Shown here: positions 25,088 through 35,091 of the stretch, in pieces | Layout of the letters: every line of letters begins with the position of its first letter | Position numbering within the stretch: position 1 is the first letter of the stretch | NCBI GenBank assembly: GCA_016706365.1 | Contig: JADJJU010000025.1 | Location: 124,001-188,000 of the forward strand | DNA from: Saprospiraceae bacterium | GTDB taxonomy: Bacteria > Bacteroidota > Bacteroidia > Chitinophagales > Saprospiraceae | Direction: 5' to 3' | Length of the DNA: 64,000 bases | The notes under the pieces: model-generated | The model's input: the letters and a program-made list of their open reading frames with translations, nothing else | Told to the model about the DNA's origin: nothing | Databases searched by the model: none | Translations under genes and position numbers: made by a program

Positions 25088-27886
25088 ATGAAAGCATTTC
25101 TAATTCTTTTCCTGGCCATGGGCATGACAATTATTGCGTCAGCTCAATCCGGCAAACTCGAAGTTTCAGGTTCTGTCACAGATAGCTCAGGGCTCGGATT
25201 GGAGTGGGCTTCGGTGCTTCTGTTTAATCCCGAAGACTCAACGATGGGTGCATTTGCCTACACAGACATGAAAGGTGCTTTCACTATCAAAAATGTGAAA
25301 CCCAAAGAGTACATTTTGAAAGTCGGCTATCTGGGAATGGGAAGCTATGAACAGAAAATAACTGTAACAGCGAATATGAAATTAGATCCTATTCGCCTTT
25401 CACCTGAAGCAACATTAATAGAGGGTGCGGAAGTAACTGCAGCCAGAATTCCCATCCTTATAAAAAAAGATACTATTGAATATGATGCCCAGTCATTTAA
25501 AGTGGCTCCAAACTCCAATGTAGAGGAATTGCTCAAGAGATTACCCGGAGTGGAAGTTGAAGCTGATGGAACTGTAAAAGCTCAGGGAGAGACTGTGCAA
25601 AATGTGATGGTGGATGGCAAAAGATTCTTTGGTAATGATCCGAAAATGGCCACAAAAAATCTTCCTGCAGATGCTGTCGACAAAGTTCAGGTATATGATC
25701 GTCGATCAGATAATTCAGAATTCACGGGAATTGATGATGGCTCGAGGGAAAAAACCATCAATCTGATCTTAAAACCCGACAGAAAAAATGGCGCATTCGG
25801 TTATGCGAGTGGTGCCTACGGTGGACCTGACAACCGATATGATGCCAAATTAAGTCTAAACCAATTCAGCGATTCCAGACAAATGGCCCTTCTTGCAGGA
25901 TCGAATAATATAAATAATCAGGGTTTTTCATTTCAGGATTATATGCAGTTTAGCGGTGGTATGCAGAATATAGCCAGAGGAGGTGGCGGAAATATCCGTA
26001 TGGGAGGAGGTAGTGATTCCGGCTTGCCAATAAGTAATCGCCCGACAGATGGATTTTCTAAGGCATCTAATGTAGGTTTTCAGTTCACACAAAGATATGG
26101 TCAGGAAAACGAATTGAATACCAGCTATTTTTTTAACCAGTTCAATCAGTCAATAGACAAAGAGCTGAACCGTTTGAGCTTCCTCCCAGTGGGCAATTTT
26201 ACAACGGATGAAAACTCGTTCAATGCATCAGAAAATCTGAATCACAGGCTCAATATCGCCTGGGATCAAAGACTGGATACATTCACAGCGATAAAAGTTA
26301 TATCTAATCTTAGTTTTACTAATTCATTTGCTGATAATTTTCAGTATCAGGTAAATAGGAATGCAGAAGATTCATTTATCAGTGATTATGACACAGACCT
26401 TAAATCTTCCGGAGTAAATTGGAGATGGAACGGATCTGTCTCTCTAAGAAGAAAATTTGAAAAAAGAGGTAGAAATTTCGGTCTTACAGTTGCTGGAAGA
26501 TACTCTCAACAAGATGAGAAAACCAGGCTTGATGCACTTAATCGGGAAATGTTTGGAGGCATTCTGAGCGAATTGGCAATTCTTCAGGACCAAACTCAAA
26601 ACAATTCGAATCATAATTTCTCGATAAATGCTCAATACACTGAACCGATAGGCAATCGCCAATATTTGGAAGCTCAATACCTCTACAATAAAAATCCAAT
26701 GAAAAATGTCAGACAGGTGTTTGATATTTTAGGCGACAATGACCTCGTTTTAAATGATACCCTTAGCAGTGCATATAATGCTGCCTTTGATTATCACAGG
26801 GCAGGATTATCATATAGATTAGTCAGAGACCGGACAAATTTTAGTGTCGGAGTGAACTGGCAAAATTCATTTTTGAATGGTGTGGTAGTGGGTGTAGATC
26901 AGCCTATCAACAGAACCTTTAATTACATCCTTCCCAATATCCGGTGGAATTTTGAGGTAGAGAGAGCAAAAAATATCAACCTTAATTATGAGACCTCCAT
27001 CAGAGAACCTTCTATAACCCAGCTGCAACCTCTCCCAAATAATACTGATCCAAATAATATTTATCTTGGAAATGCCGGGCTTCAGCCGGAATATACACAC
27101 CGGGTGAATGCCAGATATTCCAGTTTTGACATTGCCACATTCAGCAACTTTTTCATATTCATAAATGCATCCATAACAAAGGATAAAATCAGTGAATCCA
27201 TCACTACCAATGAACAATTAAGCAGAATTAGAAAACCTATAAATGTGTCCCAGGCGAGTGATATGAGCTTTAGAGGAAACTTTGGTGCACCTATCAAAGC
27301 CATATCCGGATTGAGATATAATGTGGGCGCCGGGATCAATTTCAACAAGAGTCTTGCTGAGGTGAATATGGTTGAAAATGAAACTTACAGAGTTACACCG
27401 AGTACAGACCTCAGATTGTTTTATCAATGGGGTTCATACTTTGATATGGACGCTTCCACAACTCTGTTATTTATAAATACAAAATACAGCGTAAACAGTG
27501 ATCAAAATCAGGAGTTTCAGACTTACTCACACAGATACAATATCAGAATAAACTGGCCGGATAAATGGCAATTGAGCACGGGAATCAATCTAATCCAGAA
27601 TCGGGGTCAGGCAGGAACTTTCAATCAGGACGTTCCAATCTGGACAGCCTCCTTGTCAAGATTTGTTTTCAAAAAAGACAAAGGTGAAATCAAGTTAATA
27701 GCATATGATTTGCTCAATAGAAATCTGGGGATTACAAGAAATTCTGATATCAACTATATCGAGGATTCAAGAGTCCTTTCTTTAGGCAGATATTTCCTTG
27801 TGGAATTCCGATATAATATCAACTCTACTCCCGGCATGATGGGAGGAAGAGGTGGAATGATGAATATGATCAAATCCTTTATGTAG
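25088..27886 (+). CDS. TonB-dependent receptor-like outer membrane protein (OMP_b-brl_3 type)
   Basis: The 932-residue product has a signal peptide (1-20, ASAQ). A carboxypeptidase-regulatory-like domain covers about 25-105 (VSGSVTDSSGLGLEWASVLLFN). A TonB plug follows at about 125-230 (VEELLKRLPGVEVEADGTVKAQGE, NVMVDGKRFFGNDPKMATKNLPADAV). The rest is a large beta-barrel. The C-terminus ends in a Gly/Met-rich tail (MMGGRGGMMNM), seen in many Bacteroidota members. It would import or bind a large ligand at the outer membrane with TonB energy. No SusD partner is adjacent, so it is not a standard glycan-uptake pair. Confidence 0.85.
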   Translation: MKAFLILFLAMGMTIIASAQSGKLEVSGSVTDSSGLGLEWASVLLFNPEDSTMGAFAYTDMKGAFTIKNVKPKEYILKVGYLGMGSYEQKITVTANMKLDPIRLSPEATLIEGAEVTAARIPILIKKDTIEYDAQSFKVAPNSNVEELLKRLPGVEVEADGTVKAQGETVQNVMVDGKRFFGNDPKMATKNLPADAVDKVQVYDRRSDNSEFTGIDDGSREKTINLILKPDRKNGAFGYASGAYGGPDNRYDAKLSLNQFSDSRQMALLAGSNNINNQGFSFQDYMQFSGGMQNIARGGGGNIRMGGGSDSGLPISNRPTDGFSKASNVGFQFTQRYGQENELNTSYFFNQFNQSIDKELNRLSFLPVGNFTTDENSFNASENLNHRLNIAWDQRLDTFTAIKVISNLSFTNSFADNFQYQVNRNAEDSFISDYDTDLKSSGVNWRWNGSVSLRRKFEKRGRNFGLTVAGRYSQQDEKTRLDALNREMFGGILSELAILQDQTQNNSNHNFSINAQYTEPIGNRQYLEAQYLYNKNPMKNVRQVFDILGDNDLVLNDTLSSAYNAAFDYHRAGLSYRLVRDRTNFSVGVNWQNSFLNGVVVGVDQPINRTFNYILPNIRWNFEVERAKNINLNYETSIREPSITQLQPLPNNTDPNNIYLGNAGLQPEYTHRVNARYSSFDIATFSNFFIFINASITKDKISESITTNEQLSRIRKPINVSQASDMSFRGNFGAPIKAISGLRYNVGAGINFNKSLAEVNMVENETYRVTPSTDLRLFYQWGSYFDMDASTTLLFINTKYSVNSDQNQEFQTYSHRYNIRINWPDKWQLSTGINLIQNRGQAGTFNQDVPIWTASLSRFVFKKDKGEIKLIAYDLLNRNLGITRNSDINYIEDSRVLSLGRYFLVEFRYNINSTPGMMGGRGGMMNMIKSFM

Positions 27887-28039
27887 GAAAGATTGAAGTC
27901 TGAGTGTTGTGAATGTGTCTGTATGGGAAGATTGAGAGGAGAGTTAAAATCTCCAATGCAATTCTTTTTCAGGCATTTGATTTTCAACACTTTATAAAAA
28001 CTAAATTTCAATAATTCAGATCAAATTTCTGATAAATTC

Positions 28040-28100
28040 GGCTGCTTTTTGGCCGTTTCAAATCTGAAAACTGAAAGCCTGAAATCTGAAAACTGAAATC
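28040..28100. repeat. GGCCGTTTC word heading a heptamer micro-array
   Basis: GGCTG (28040-28044) and GGCCGTTTC (28051-28059) precede 7-nt units of form AAANCTG starting at 28060 (28060, 28067, an 8-nt variant at 28074, 28082 and 28089). The array directly abuts the 9-mer, as in the composite array at 15488-15674. Confidence 0.65.
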
Positions 28101-28104
28101 ATCT

Positions 28105-28155
28105 GTTCCCGCCTTGATATCTTCTCCAAATGGAAACACATTTCATAGCGGGAAC
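28105..28155. repeat. Inverted repeat next to the heptamer array
   Basis: GTTCCCGC (28105-28112) and GCGGGAAC (28148-28155) are perfectly complementary with a 35-nt loop. The right arm is followed by TGAAATC, which resembles the heptamer unit. It lies just past the stop codon of the PAS protein on the minus strand. Confidence 0.45.
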
Positions 28156-28161
28156 TGAAAT

Positions 28162-30858
28162 CTAATCTTCGATTTCCCCGGTTTTGGAGATAATTTTATA
28201 AATTTCTTTGTCCAAACGTTCCGAGGACTCCATGATATATTCAATTATTTTATGATGGGTTTCCTGGTTCTCCGGCTCCAGTTCAAGCACTTGAGCCAGT
28301 CCTAATATAGATGAGACGGGGCCTCGTAATTTATGTGCACTGATATAAGCTATCTCTCGTAATTTTTCATTTTGCTGCTGAATATGAATTGAATTCCGCA
28401 CTTCCTGTGTCACATCAAACTGAACAGCAATATAACTGTTGATCTCCCCATTCTTAAAGATTGGCGTGATCACCATTCTGTTCCAGTAAGGCTCTTTGTT
28501 TTTATTGTAATTGAGTAATTGCGTGGTTACTGTTTTACCATGATTCAGTTTGTCTTTAATATCTGATATGGTATCATGATCGGTATCAGCTCCCTGTAAT
28601 ATGGATCCGGGCTTTTTACCAACTACTTCCTTGAGTGTATAACCAGTCATTTTTGTGAATCCATCGTTTACCCAGGTAATTTGCTTTTTTTCATCGGTAA
28701 TAATTACCGATGCTTCCGCCTTGGAAAGGATATAATAAAGTTGTTCAATTTCCTGTTGTTTTTCATAGATTGGCTCTGTATCCTGCATAGTACCTATTGC
28801 TTTCACAGGCTTTCCGGATTTATCACGATGCACGAATCCTCTCTCAATGATGTGATGAAATTTGTTGTCTGAGTCGGCAAATTTATACTCGAAATTCCAG
28901 CTGCTGCCATTATTGAGAATGGTTTCATTTATGATTCTTAAGACTCTTTCTCTGTCTTCAACATGTATCTTTTCCTTCCACCAATCAAAGTGGCCTTCGC
29001 CGGGCTGAAGTTCATATCCAAGAAATTCTTTCAAGCCATGACTCCAGTCAATATTGTCGCTATCAAATTCCCACTCCCAGATGATATCATTTGAAACCTT
29101 TGCGACCAGTTCATATTTTTTCAAAGAATCAATGAGCTCATTTTCAATATTTTTTCTTTTGGTAATATCATTGAAATAAATGTCAATTATTTGTTCATTT
29201 GGCTCAGGATATGCAATATATTCCATCCAAATTCCCAGATGCTCCAGATGAAGTACACCTTCTTTACGAATCTGACTTTCAAGACATTCTTGTAAATTAA
29301 ATTCCTGAAAATTAGCCTTACTAATTCGAAAAAGTTCATTTATTGGTTTGCTAATCACATCTGATTTTGTTACTTCAAGCATTTTCTCAATGGTTGGATT
29401 TACATCCAGAATACACATTTCCGCATTGACAGAAATGAAACCATTGATTATCTGTTGAAGAGTATTGTTCAGTTTGTTATTCAATTGATTGAGAATCTGT
29501 TCGTTGTTTTTCAGATCAGTGAGGTTGCGAACGAATACGCCTACACCCAAGAATTCTTTGTTTTCATCAAAAAGAGGATTATAAAGAGAGTGGAAAAACA
29601 ATATATTATTTTGATTGGCAGGGTCAGGTATCCTTTCATAAACCGATAAATCCTGTCCTAAAATTGCCTTTTCAAATCTCAAGTCCCACTGTTGCAGGAA
29701 AACATCCATATGCTCATCCTTAAACAATAAAGAGTTCTTTTGAGGCGGTGTACCAACAAATTTAGAATACCAGCTTTCAAATGCATGATTGAAAAATTTG
29801 AGACGCTTTTCATTGTCTACAAAAAATATTGCATCACTGGAGTAGCCTATTAATGATGCTAGCATTTTTTCATTGATATATCGATTTTCCATCTTGATCT
29901 TCTGGTCTGTGATATCCAGAATAAATATGGAAACTCCTCTTTCAAAATAAAACATAGCAATCCGGAACCACTTGTCTCTGTCGGAATCCAGAAATTCTTC
30001 CCTTATTGAATTTTTTGTTTTGAGTACAGATTCAATCTTATCAGTTATTCCCGCCTCTTTCCAGGAAGGTAGTGCTTGTGGAACTGATTTCCTGAGTAGC
30101 TTTTCAGCCTCAATATTTAAGAATTGGGTATAAGCATTATTCACCCTGATGATATTCAAATGCTCATCCACAATCATCATTCCATTACCGATGCCTTCCA
30201 GAACGCGCTCCAAATAATCCCGGGAGGAAGTTATTTCTGCATTTTGAATTACTTCCTGCTCCACGTCATATGCTACGATAAAGCATCTTCGAAATCCATC
30301 CTCTTCGTACAAATTTGCCAGCAACTTGACATGAAAACTTTCACCATAGAAAGAATTGTGCATAAATACTCCGAGCGATTTAAAACCCGACAGATTTGCT
30401 GATAATAAACTAGCTTCAAAATTTGTTTTGTCCTCTTTGCTGAATAAATCTGCAATACTTCTTCCATTTAACTTATGCCCCTTGTATCCATACCTTTTGA
30501 TAGCAGCTTCATTAATTTCAAGGATTTTCAGATCAGGTAATTGAATCTCCCAGACAGGATTGGGCGCCTTTTGGAATAGTTGAAAGAAGCGATTATACTT
30601 TTTGAACAGTTTTTTCTTTGCAATGCTGAGTATATTTTTGCCTAAAAGAATAATGACTCCCAGAATTAGTAAATCCTGGACTAAGCTCATGACCAGAAGT
30701 TCCGGACCGGTATCCTGCCAAAAATATATAGCTACATCTGAAGCAATTATACATATGGCGCATATGATAACAAAGAATACAATCGGGTCGGTGTATTTCT
30801 TTTCTATACTTGAAGGAAATTCCAAGGCTGCTAATTTAGGCGATTCTTTACCCTTCAA
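28162..30858 (-). CDS. Multi-PAS sensor protein ending in a DHp domain, no ATPase domain
   Basis: Two membrane segments (about 24-46 and 55-75) are followed by about six PAS/PAC modules from residue 90 to 820. The last two read like PAS_3 and PAS_9 (GYELQPGEGHFDWWKEKIH; GYTLKEVVGKKPGSILQG). The C-terminus (about 828-898) is a HisKA-type DHp hairpin with the phospho-acceptor motif ISAHKLRGPVSSILGL and a second helix ending SERLDKEIYKIISKTGEIED. The protein stops there: no N, G1 or G2 box of a HATPase is present, and the downstream spacer carries no continuation. It cannot autophosphorylate by itself. It may act as a phosphotransfer or dimerisation partner of another kinase. Confidence 0.8.
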   Translation of the reverse strand: MKGKESPKLAALEFPSSIEKKYTDPIVFFVIICAICIIASDVAIYFWQDTGPELLVMSLVQDLLILGVIILLGKNILSIAKKKLFKKYNRFFQLFQKAPNPVWEIQLPDLKILEINEAAIKRYGYKGHKLNGRSIADLFSKEDKTNFEASLLSANLSGFKSLGVFMHNSFYGESFHVKLLANLYEEDGFRRCFIVAYDVEQEVIQNAEITSSRDYLERVLEGIGNGMMIVDEHLNIIRVNNAYTQFLNIEAEKLLRKSVPQALPSWKEAGITDKIESVLKTKNSIREEFLDSDRDKWFRIAMFYFERGVSIFILDITDQKIKMENRYINEKMLASLIGYSSDAIFFVDNEKRLKFFNHAFESWYSKFVGTPPQKNSLLFKDEHMDVFLQQWDLRFEKAILGQDLSVYERIPDPANQNNILFFHSLYNPLFDENKEFLGVGVFVRNLTDLKNNEQILNQLNNKLNNTLQQIINGFISVNAEMCILDVNPTIEKMLEVTKSDVISKPINELFRISKANFQEFNLQECLESQIRKEGVLHLEHLGIWMEYIAYPEPNEQIIDIYFNDITKRKNIENELIDSLKKYELVAKVSNDIIWEWEFDSDNIDWSHGLKEFLGYELQPGEGHFDWWKEKIHVEDRERVLRIINETILNNGSSWNFEYKFADSDNKFHHIIERGFVHRDKSGKPVKAIGTMQDTEPIYEKQQEIEQLYYILSKAEASVIITDEKKQITWVNDGFTKMTGYTLKEVVGKKPGSILQGADTDHDTISDIKDKLNHGKTVTTQLLNYNKNKEPYWNRMVITPIFKNGEINSYIAVQFDVTQEVRNSIHIQQQNEKLREIAYISAHKLRGPVSSILGLAQVLELEPENQETHHKIIEYIMESSERLDKEIYKIISKTGEIED

Positions 30859-30882
30859 CTATGTGGTGTACAGATACCTGCT

Positions 30883-30920
30883 ATTTCACAAACCCGAAAA
30901 ACGTAAATATATTGTGAAAT
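30883..30920 (-). promoter_or_regulatory. Candidate operator upstream of the PAS protein
   Basis: ATTTCACAA (30883-30891) and TTGTGAAAT (30912-30920) are perfect inverted copies, 20 nt apart and 25-62 nt upstream of the start codon at 30858. No clear TAnnTTTG box is visible. Confidence 0.35.
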
Positions 30921-31189
30921 AAACCTGATCAAACCAATAATTGAAGCTGCCTAAAATTAAACAAATGTTTTGATTGAAGACATTCTTATTTTCAAAATTG
31001 CAGCCCGGAATAATAATATTAATGTTTGTTGTTGCATTTGAATGTATAGCTGAAATGAAGATTTCGAATTCCATTTAGATCACGGATAATCCAAGGAAAT
31101 CTTATGAAAACAGAAGAGATTCAAATATAAGAAAGTTATATAAATCTATTATAATTCTAAATTGTGTTCAGAAACAAAAGATTATCATA
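30921..31189. other. Gene-free spacer between dnaE and the PAS protein gene
   Basis: AT-rich, no hairpin terminator or repeat seen. A 62-codon open frame on the minus strand (30886-31074) lacks a signal, a known motif and coding-like composition and is not called. Confidence 0.3.
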
Positions 31190-34100
31190 TCAATTCAACT
31201 TATACGCCAGCCCCATCTCCTCCAATGCGTCCACAAGTGATGAACTTATCTGCACTCCAGAATTGCCGGAAATCATATTTAAATTGACTTTTTCCTCATT
31301 ATCCACCAACATGACTTTCAAGGAGTGATCACCCTTGTGAATCTGACAATGATGTATGATTTGTGCCAAAAGATCTTCAGACAACTTTCTGGCAGGCACC
31401 ATGAGCGTCAAAGATTTCAACAATTGATGCGAGGCTTCTTCCAGGTGCTGAATTTTATCAACAGAAAAAGTGTATTCATCATTGTTGTATCGCTTACCAT
31501 ATGTCCCTTCCAGCATCAACATCTGGCCTTCTTCAAAGAAGTGTTTAAATTTGAGATACTGATCCTTGTAAAGCTCAATCACCAATTCGCCCTCGAAGTC
31601 CTGAACACTAAAATATCCATAACCCGCCCCTCTCATATTGACCTTGTGAACCGCACTAGTTACTAAACCGGCAACCCGTATTTTCCGATCTTTCATTTCC
31701 TGCACTTTGTTCAGGGCACAAGATGTAAAATGCTTAACCTCAAGTTTGAAAGAGTCCAGTGGATGCGCACTCAGATAAATTCCTATGATTTCCTTTTCCT
31801 TGTTGAGCTTGTAGATCAAACTCCAGGGCTCTGAAGGAGCAATCGGAGGCTCCGGTAACTGAGTGGCCTCAGCTGTTCCAAACAATGAGATTTGATTTGA
31901 ATTTTGAGATTCCTGGCAGGCATTTCCATATTTTATAGCATGCTCTATCAAATTTTCAAATTTATCAGAAGGCGCAAAATACTGGCCCCTGTGTATTCCG
32001 GTAAAGCAATCAAAACCACCTGCCCAGACGAGGCATTCAAATGATTTTTTATTAACAGCCCTCAGATTTACTCTCTTTGCAAATTCAAAAATGGATTTGA
32101 AAGGTCCGTTATTCTTCCGTTCCAGCAGTATAAAATCTATTGCTGCTTCTCCTAATCCTTTAATACCCGACATTCCGAAACGAATCTGCCCTTTCTTATT
32201 GGACACGAAGTTGAGCCCGGATTCATTTATATCAGGACCCAACACCTGAACACCCATTCTCTTACACTCCTCCATGAAGAAAGTAATCTTGTCAATGTTA
32301 CCTTTTGTGTGAGTCAACACAGAAGCCATAAACTCAGCCGGATAATTGGCTTTCAAATATGCAGTCTGATATGCTACCACTGCATAGCAGGTAGAGTGGG
32401 ATTTGTTGAATGCGTAAGAAGCAAATTTTTCCCAGTCAGTCCAGATTTTTTCCAGTGCCTTGACGGGATGCCCCTTGGCGGCTGCCTGCTCCACGAACTG
32501 CGGTTTCAGTTTATTCAATACTGATATCTGCTTCTTTCCCATTGCCTTCCTTAAAGTATCAGCTTCCCCTTTTGAGAATCCTGCAAGCGACTGGGACAAT
32601 AGCATTACCTGTTCCTGGTAGACTGTAATTCCATAGGTCTCTTCTAAATATTCTGCCATTTCAGGCAGATCATAAGACACTTGTTCATGTCCATGTTTCC
32701 TCTGGATGAAGGAAGGAATATATTGTAACGGCCCTGGTCTGTATAGAGCATTCATCGCAATCAAATCTTCCAGTTTATCCGGCTTGAGTTCTTTCAAATA
32801 TTTCTGCATGCCTGCAGATTCAAACTGAAACACACCATTCGTATCACCTCTTTGAAACAGTTCAAAAGTTTTTTCATCAGTCAGGGTAATCTCATCCAAA
32901 TCAATGCTTACTCCGTGATTTTCTTTTATCAGGACGATGGCGTCTTTTAGAATAGTCAATGTCTTCAATCCCAGAAAGTCCATCTTGATAACACCTGCAT
33001 TCTCAATAATACTGCCCTCAAACTGGGTAATCAGTAATTCCGTATCCTTGGAGGTAGCCACCGGCAAAATATTGGTAATATCTTCAGGCGCAATGATGAT
33101 TCCTGCGGCATGAATGCCTGTGTTCCTGACGGATCCTTCCAGTTTTTCTGCCTCTTTAAGAACCGCCGACCTTAGATCATCGCCATTATAGATATCCCTC
33201 AGTTTTTGTACATCATCCAAAATTTCCCTGGACAAGCCTTCTTTGTCAGAAAGACTATTTTCACCATCCATGGGAGCTTTTAATATCCTGCCCAGATTAA
33301 TTCCTGGTCTGTCAGGGACGAGCTTCGCCAGAATGTTTGCTTCCTGAAGTGGAAGTTCCATCACTCTTGAGACATCTTTAATACTCATTTTGGCCGCCAT
33401 GGAACCATAAGTGATGATATGTGCTACCTGATTTTTTCCATATTTCTCTACTACATAATCGATGACCTTCTGACGACCATCGTCATCAAAATCTGTGTCG
33501 ATATCGGGCATGCTCTTTCTTTCCGGATTCAAAAATCTCTCGAATAGTAATTTGTATTTGATGGGATCAATATTGGTGATTCCAATTGCATAAGCAACAA
33601 CTGAACCTGCTGCAGATCCTCTCCCCGGTCCTACATAAACTCCCAGATTTCTTCCTGCCTGAATAAAATCCCCTACAATGAGAAAGTAGCCGGAGAATCC
33701 CATGGTTTTTATAGTAAAAAGCTCAAAGCGAATTCTTTCTTCAATCTCAGGAGTAATATCGCCATATCGCTTTTTGGCTCCCTCATAAGTGATGACTTCC
33801 AGATATTGATCCTGATCTGTAAATCCTTCAGGAACAGGAAAATTTGGCAATGCAATATCTTTTTCAAGCTTGAGGAGCTCGACTTTATCAACGATTTCAT
33901 TTGTATTATCAATAGCCTGAGGAATATCGCTGAAAAGCGCATTCATCTGAGCCTGTTTTTTAAAATAAAACTGATCATTGGGAAATCCAAATCTGTATCC
34001 TTTTCCCGATTCTTCGTCAGTAGCAATAGGAGTACTCTGCATATCTCCGGTATTCACACAAAGCAGAATATCATGAGCATTAGAGTCCTCCTGATCAATG

Positions 34101-34765
34101 TAGTGGGAGTCATTAGAAGCAATGATCTTAACATTGTATTTAACAGCAAAACGTAACAATACTTCATTCACAGTATGTTGTTCCGGCAAATCATGCCTTT
34201 GCAGCTCGATATAATAATCTTCACCAAATAAGTCAAGCCACCATTTGAAAAGCTTTTCTGCCTCCGCTTCACCTTTGCTCAAAATGGCTTGGGGCACTTC
34301 AGCGCCCAGACAACAAGTAGTGGCAATCAAGCCTTCATGATATTGCAAAATCAATTCCTTATCGATCCTGGGCCACTTAGAATACAATCCTTCTATGTAC
34401 CCCAGAGAACATAGTTTTGTCAGGTTTTTATATCCAATATCGTTTTTAGCCAGGAAAAGCTGATGATATCTCTTGTCTCTCTTGTCTTTTGTAAATTGCT
34501 TGATATGTCTGTTTTCAACCACATAAAATTCACACCCAACTATGGGCTTTACTTTTAGTCTCTTGTCATTGGGATCATCCGGATTAAGTCTGTGTTTGTA
34601 AGCCTCTGCAACAAATTGAAATGCACCGAACATGTTACCATGATCTGTAATTGCAATAGCCGGCATCTGATCATTGATGGCCTTTTTATATAACCCTGAA
34701 ATATTGGCTGCTCCATCCAGCAAAGAATATTGCGTATGAACATGTAAATGGCTAAAAACTGGCAT
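31190..34765 (-). CDS. dnaE: DNA polymerase III alpha subunit
   Basis: The 1191-residue protein is the replicative polymerase. The PHP domain is at the N-terminus (FSHLHVHTQYSLLDGAANI, AITDHGNMFG). The palm carries GRGSAAGSVVAYAIGI and the metal-binding MPDIDTDFDDD near residue 418, then MDFLGLKTL, the fingers and tandem HhH (FAKRVNLRAVNKKSFECLVWAGGFD), and an OB fold near 1030-1100 (KIRVAGLVTSAV). No intein is present and the frame is intact over 3.6 kb, in contrast to the many broken neighbours. It is transcribed alone, divergent from acyP. Confidence 0.95.
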   Translation of the reverse strand: MPVFSHLHVHTQYSLLDGAANISGLYKKAINDQMPAIAITDHGNMFGAFQFVAEAYKHRLNPDDPNDKRLKVKPIVGCEFYVVENRHIKQFTKDKRDKRYHQLFLAKNDIGYKNLTKLCSLGYIEGLYSKWPRIDKELILQYHEGLIATTCCLGAEVPQAILSKGEAEAEKLFKWWLDLFGEDYYIELQRHDLPEQHTVNEVLLRFAVKYNVKIIASNDSHYIDQEDSNAHDILLCVNTGDMQSTPIATDEESGKGYRFGFPNDQFYFKKQAQMNALFSDIPQAIDNTNEIVDKVELLKLEKDIALPNFPVPEGFTDQDQYLEVITYEGAKKRYGDITPEIEERIRFELFTIKTMGFSGYFLIVGDFIQAGRNLGVYVGPGRGSAAGSVVAYAIGITNIDPIKYKLLFERFLNPERKSMPDIDTDFDDDGRQKVIDYVVEKYGKNQVAHIITYGSMAAKMSIKDVSRVMELPLQEANILAKLVPDRPGINLGRILKAPMDGENSLSDKEGLSREILDDVQKLRDIYNGDDLRSAVLKEAEKLEGSVRNTGIHAAGIIIAPEDITNILPVATSKDTELLITQFEGSIIENAGVIKMDFLGLKTLTILKDAIVLIKENHGVSIDLDEITLTDEKTFELFQRGDTNGVFQFESAGMQKYLKELKPDKLEDLIAMNALYRPGPLQYIPSFIQRKHGHEQVSYDLPEMAEYLEETYGITVYQEQVMLLSQSLAGFSKGEADTLRKAMGKKQISVLNKLKPQFVEQAAAKGHPVKALEKIWTDWEKFASYAFNKSHSTCYAVVAYQTAYLKANYPAEFMASVLTHTKGNIDKITFFMEECKRMGVQVLGPDINESGLNFVSNKKGQIRFGMSGIKGLGEAAIDFILLERKNNGPFKSIFEFAKRVNLRAVNKKSFECLVWAGGFDCFTGIHRGQYFAPSDKFENLIEHAIKYGNACQESQNSNQISLFGTAEATQLPEPPIAPSEPWSLIYKLNKEKEIIGIYLSAHPLDSFKLEVKHFTSCALNKVQEMKDRKIRVAGLVTSAVHKVNMRGAGYGYFSVQDFEGELVIELYKDQYLKFKHFFEEGQMLMLEGTYGKRYNNDEYTFSVDKIQHLEEASHQLLKSLTLMVPARKLSEDLLAQIIHHCQIHKGDHSLKVMLVDNEEKVNLNMISGNSGVQISSSLVDALEEMGLAYKLN

Positions 34766-35020
34766 ATGGAAATTTAAATGAGGATCGAAAATATATAAAA
34801 TATTTCAATTTGAAGTACTTAATTGCTCTGACTAGCATACCAACAGATCGTTCACAGGAATGATTCAATTATTTGTTTTTAGATAATTTTCCGCCCGAAA
34901 CTGCAGTATTTGTTGTATTATGATTCCTGACCAATGCTCTGTGGCGCCGCTATTTTGTTCAGACAATAGTAGCTTTTCCCATTCAATCAAAGGCAATCCA
35001 AGCCTATACATTTAAATTTT

Positions 35021-35028
35021 TATCTTTG
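35021..35028 (+). promoter_or_regulatory. -7 box (TAnnTTTG) upstream of acyP
   Basis: TATCTTTG lies 64 nt upstream of the ATG at 35092, in a 326-nt divergent spacer (34766-35091) that shows no gene or terminator. Confidence 0.4.
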
Positions 35029-35091
35029 TGGCAATTGTGGAAGATCGTGTTTTATGATCTTGTTTATTCATGATAATTAAAACTTGAATGT

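Noticed and set aside
28500..28800. LOV photosensor in the last PAS of the multi-PAS protein
   Set aside because: GKKPGSILQG resembles the LOV core, but the flavin-binding Cys is absent.
30886..31074. 62-residue minus-strand ORF upstream of the PAS protein
   Set aside because: Asn/Ile-rich as expected from AT-rich spacer DNA, and it covers part of the inverted repeat.
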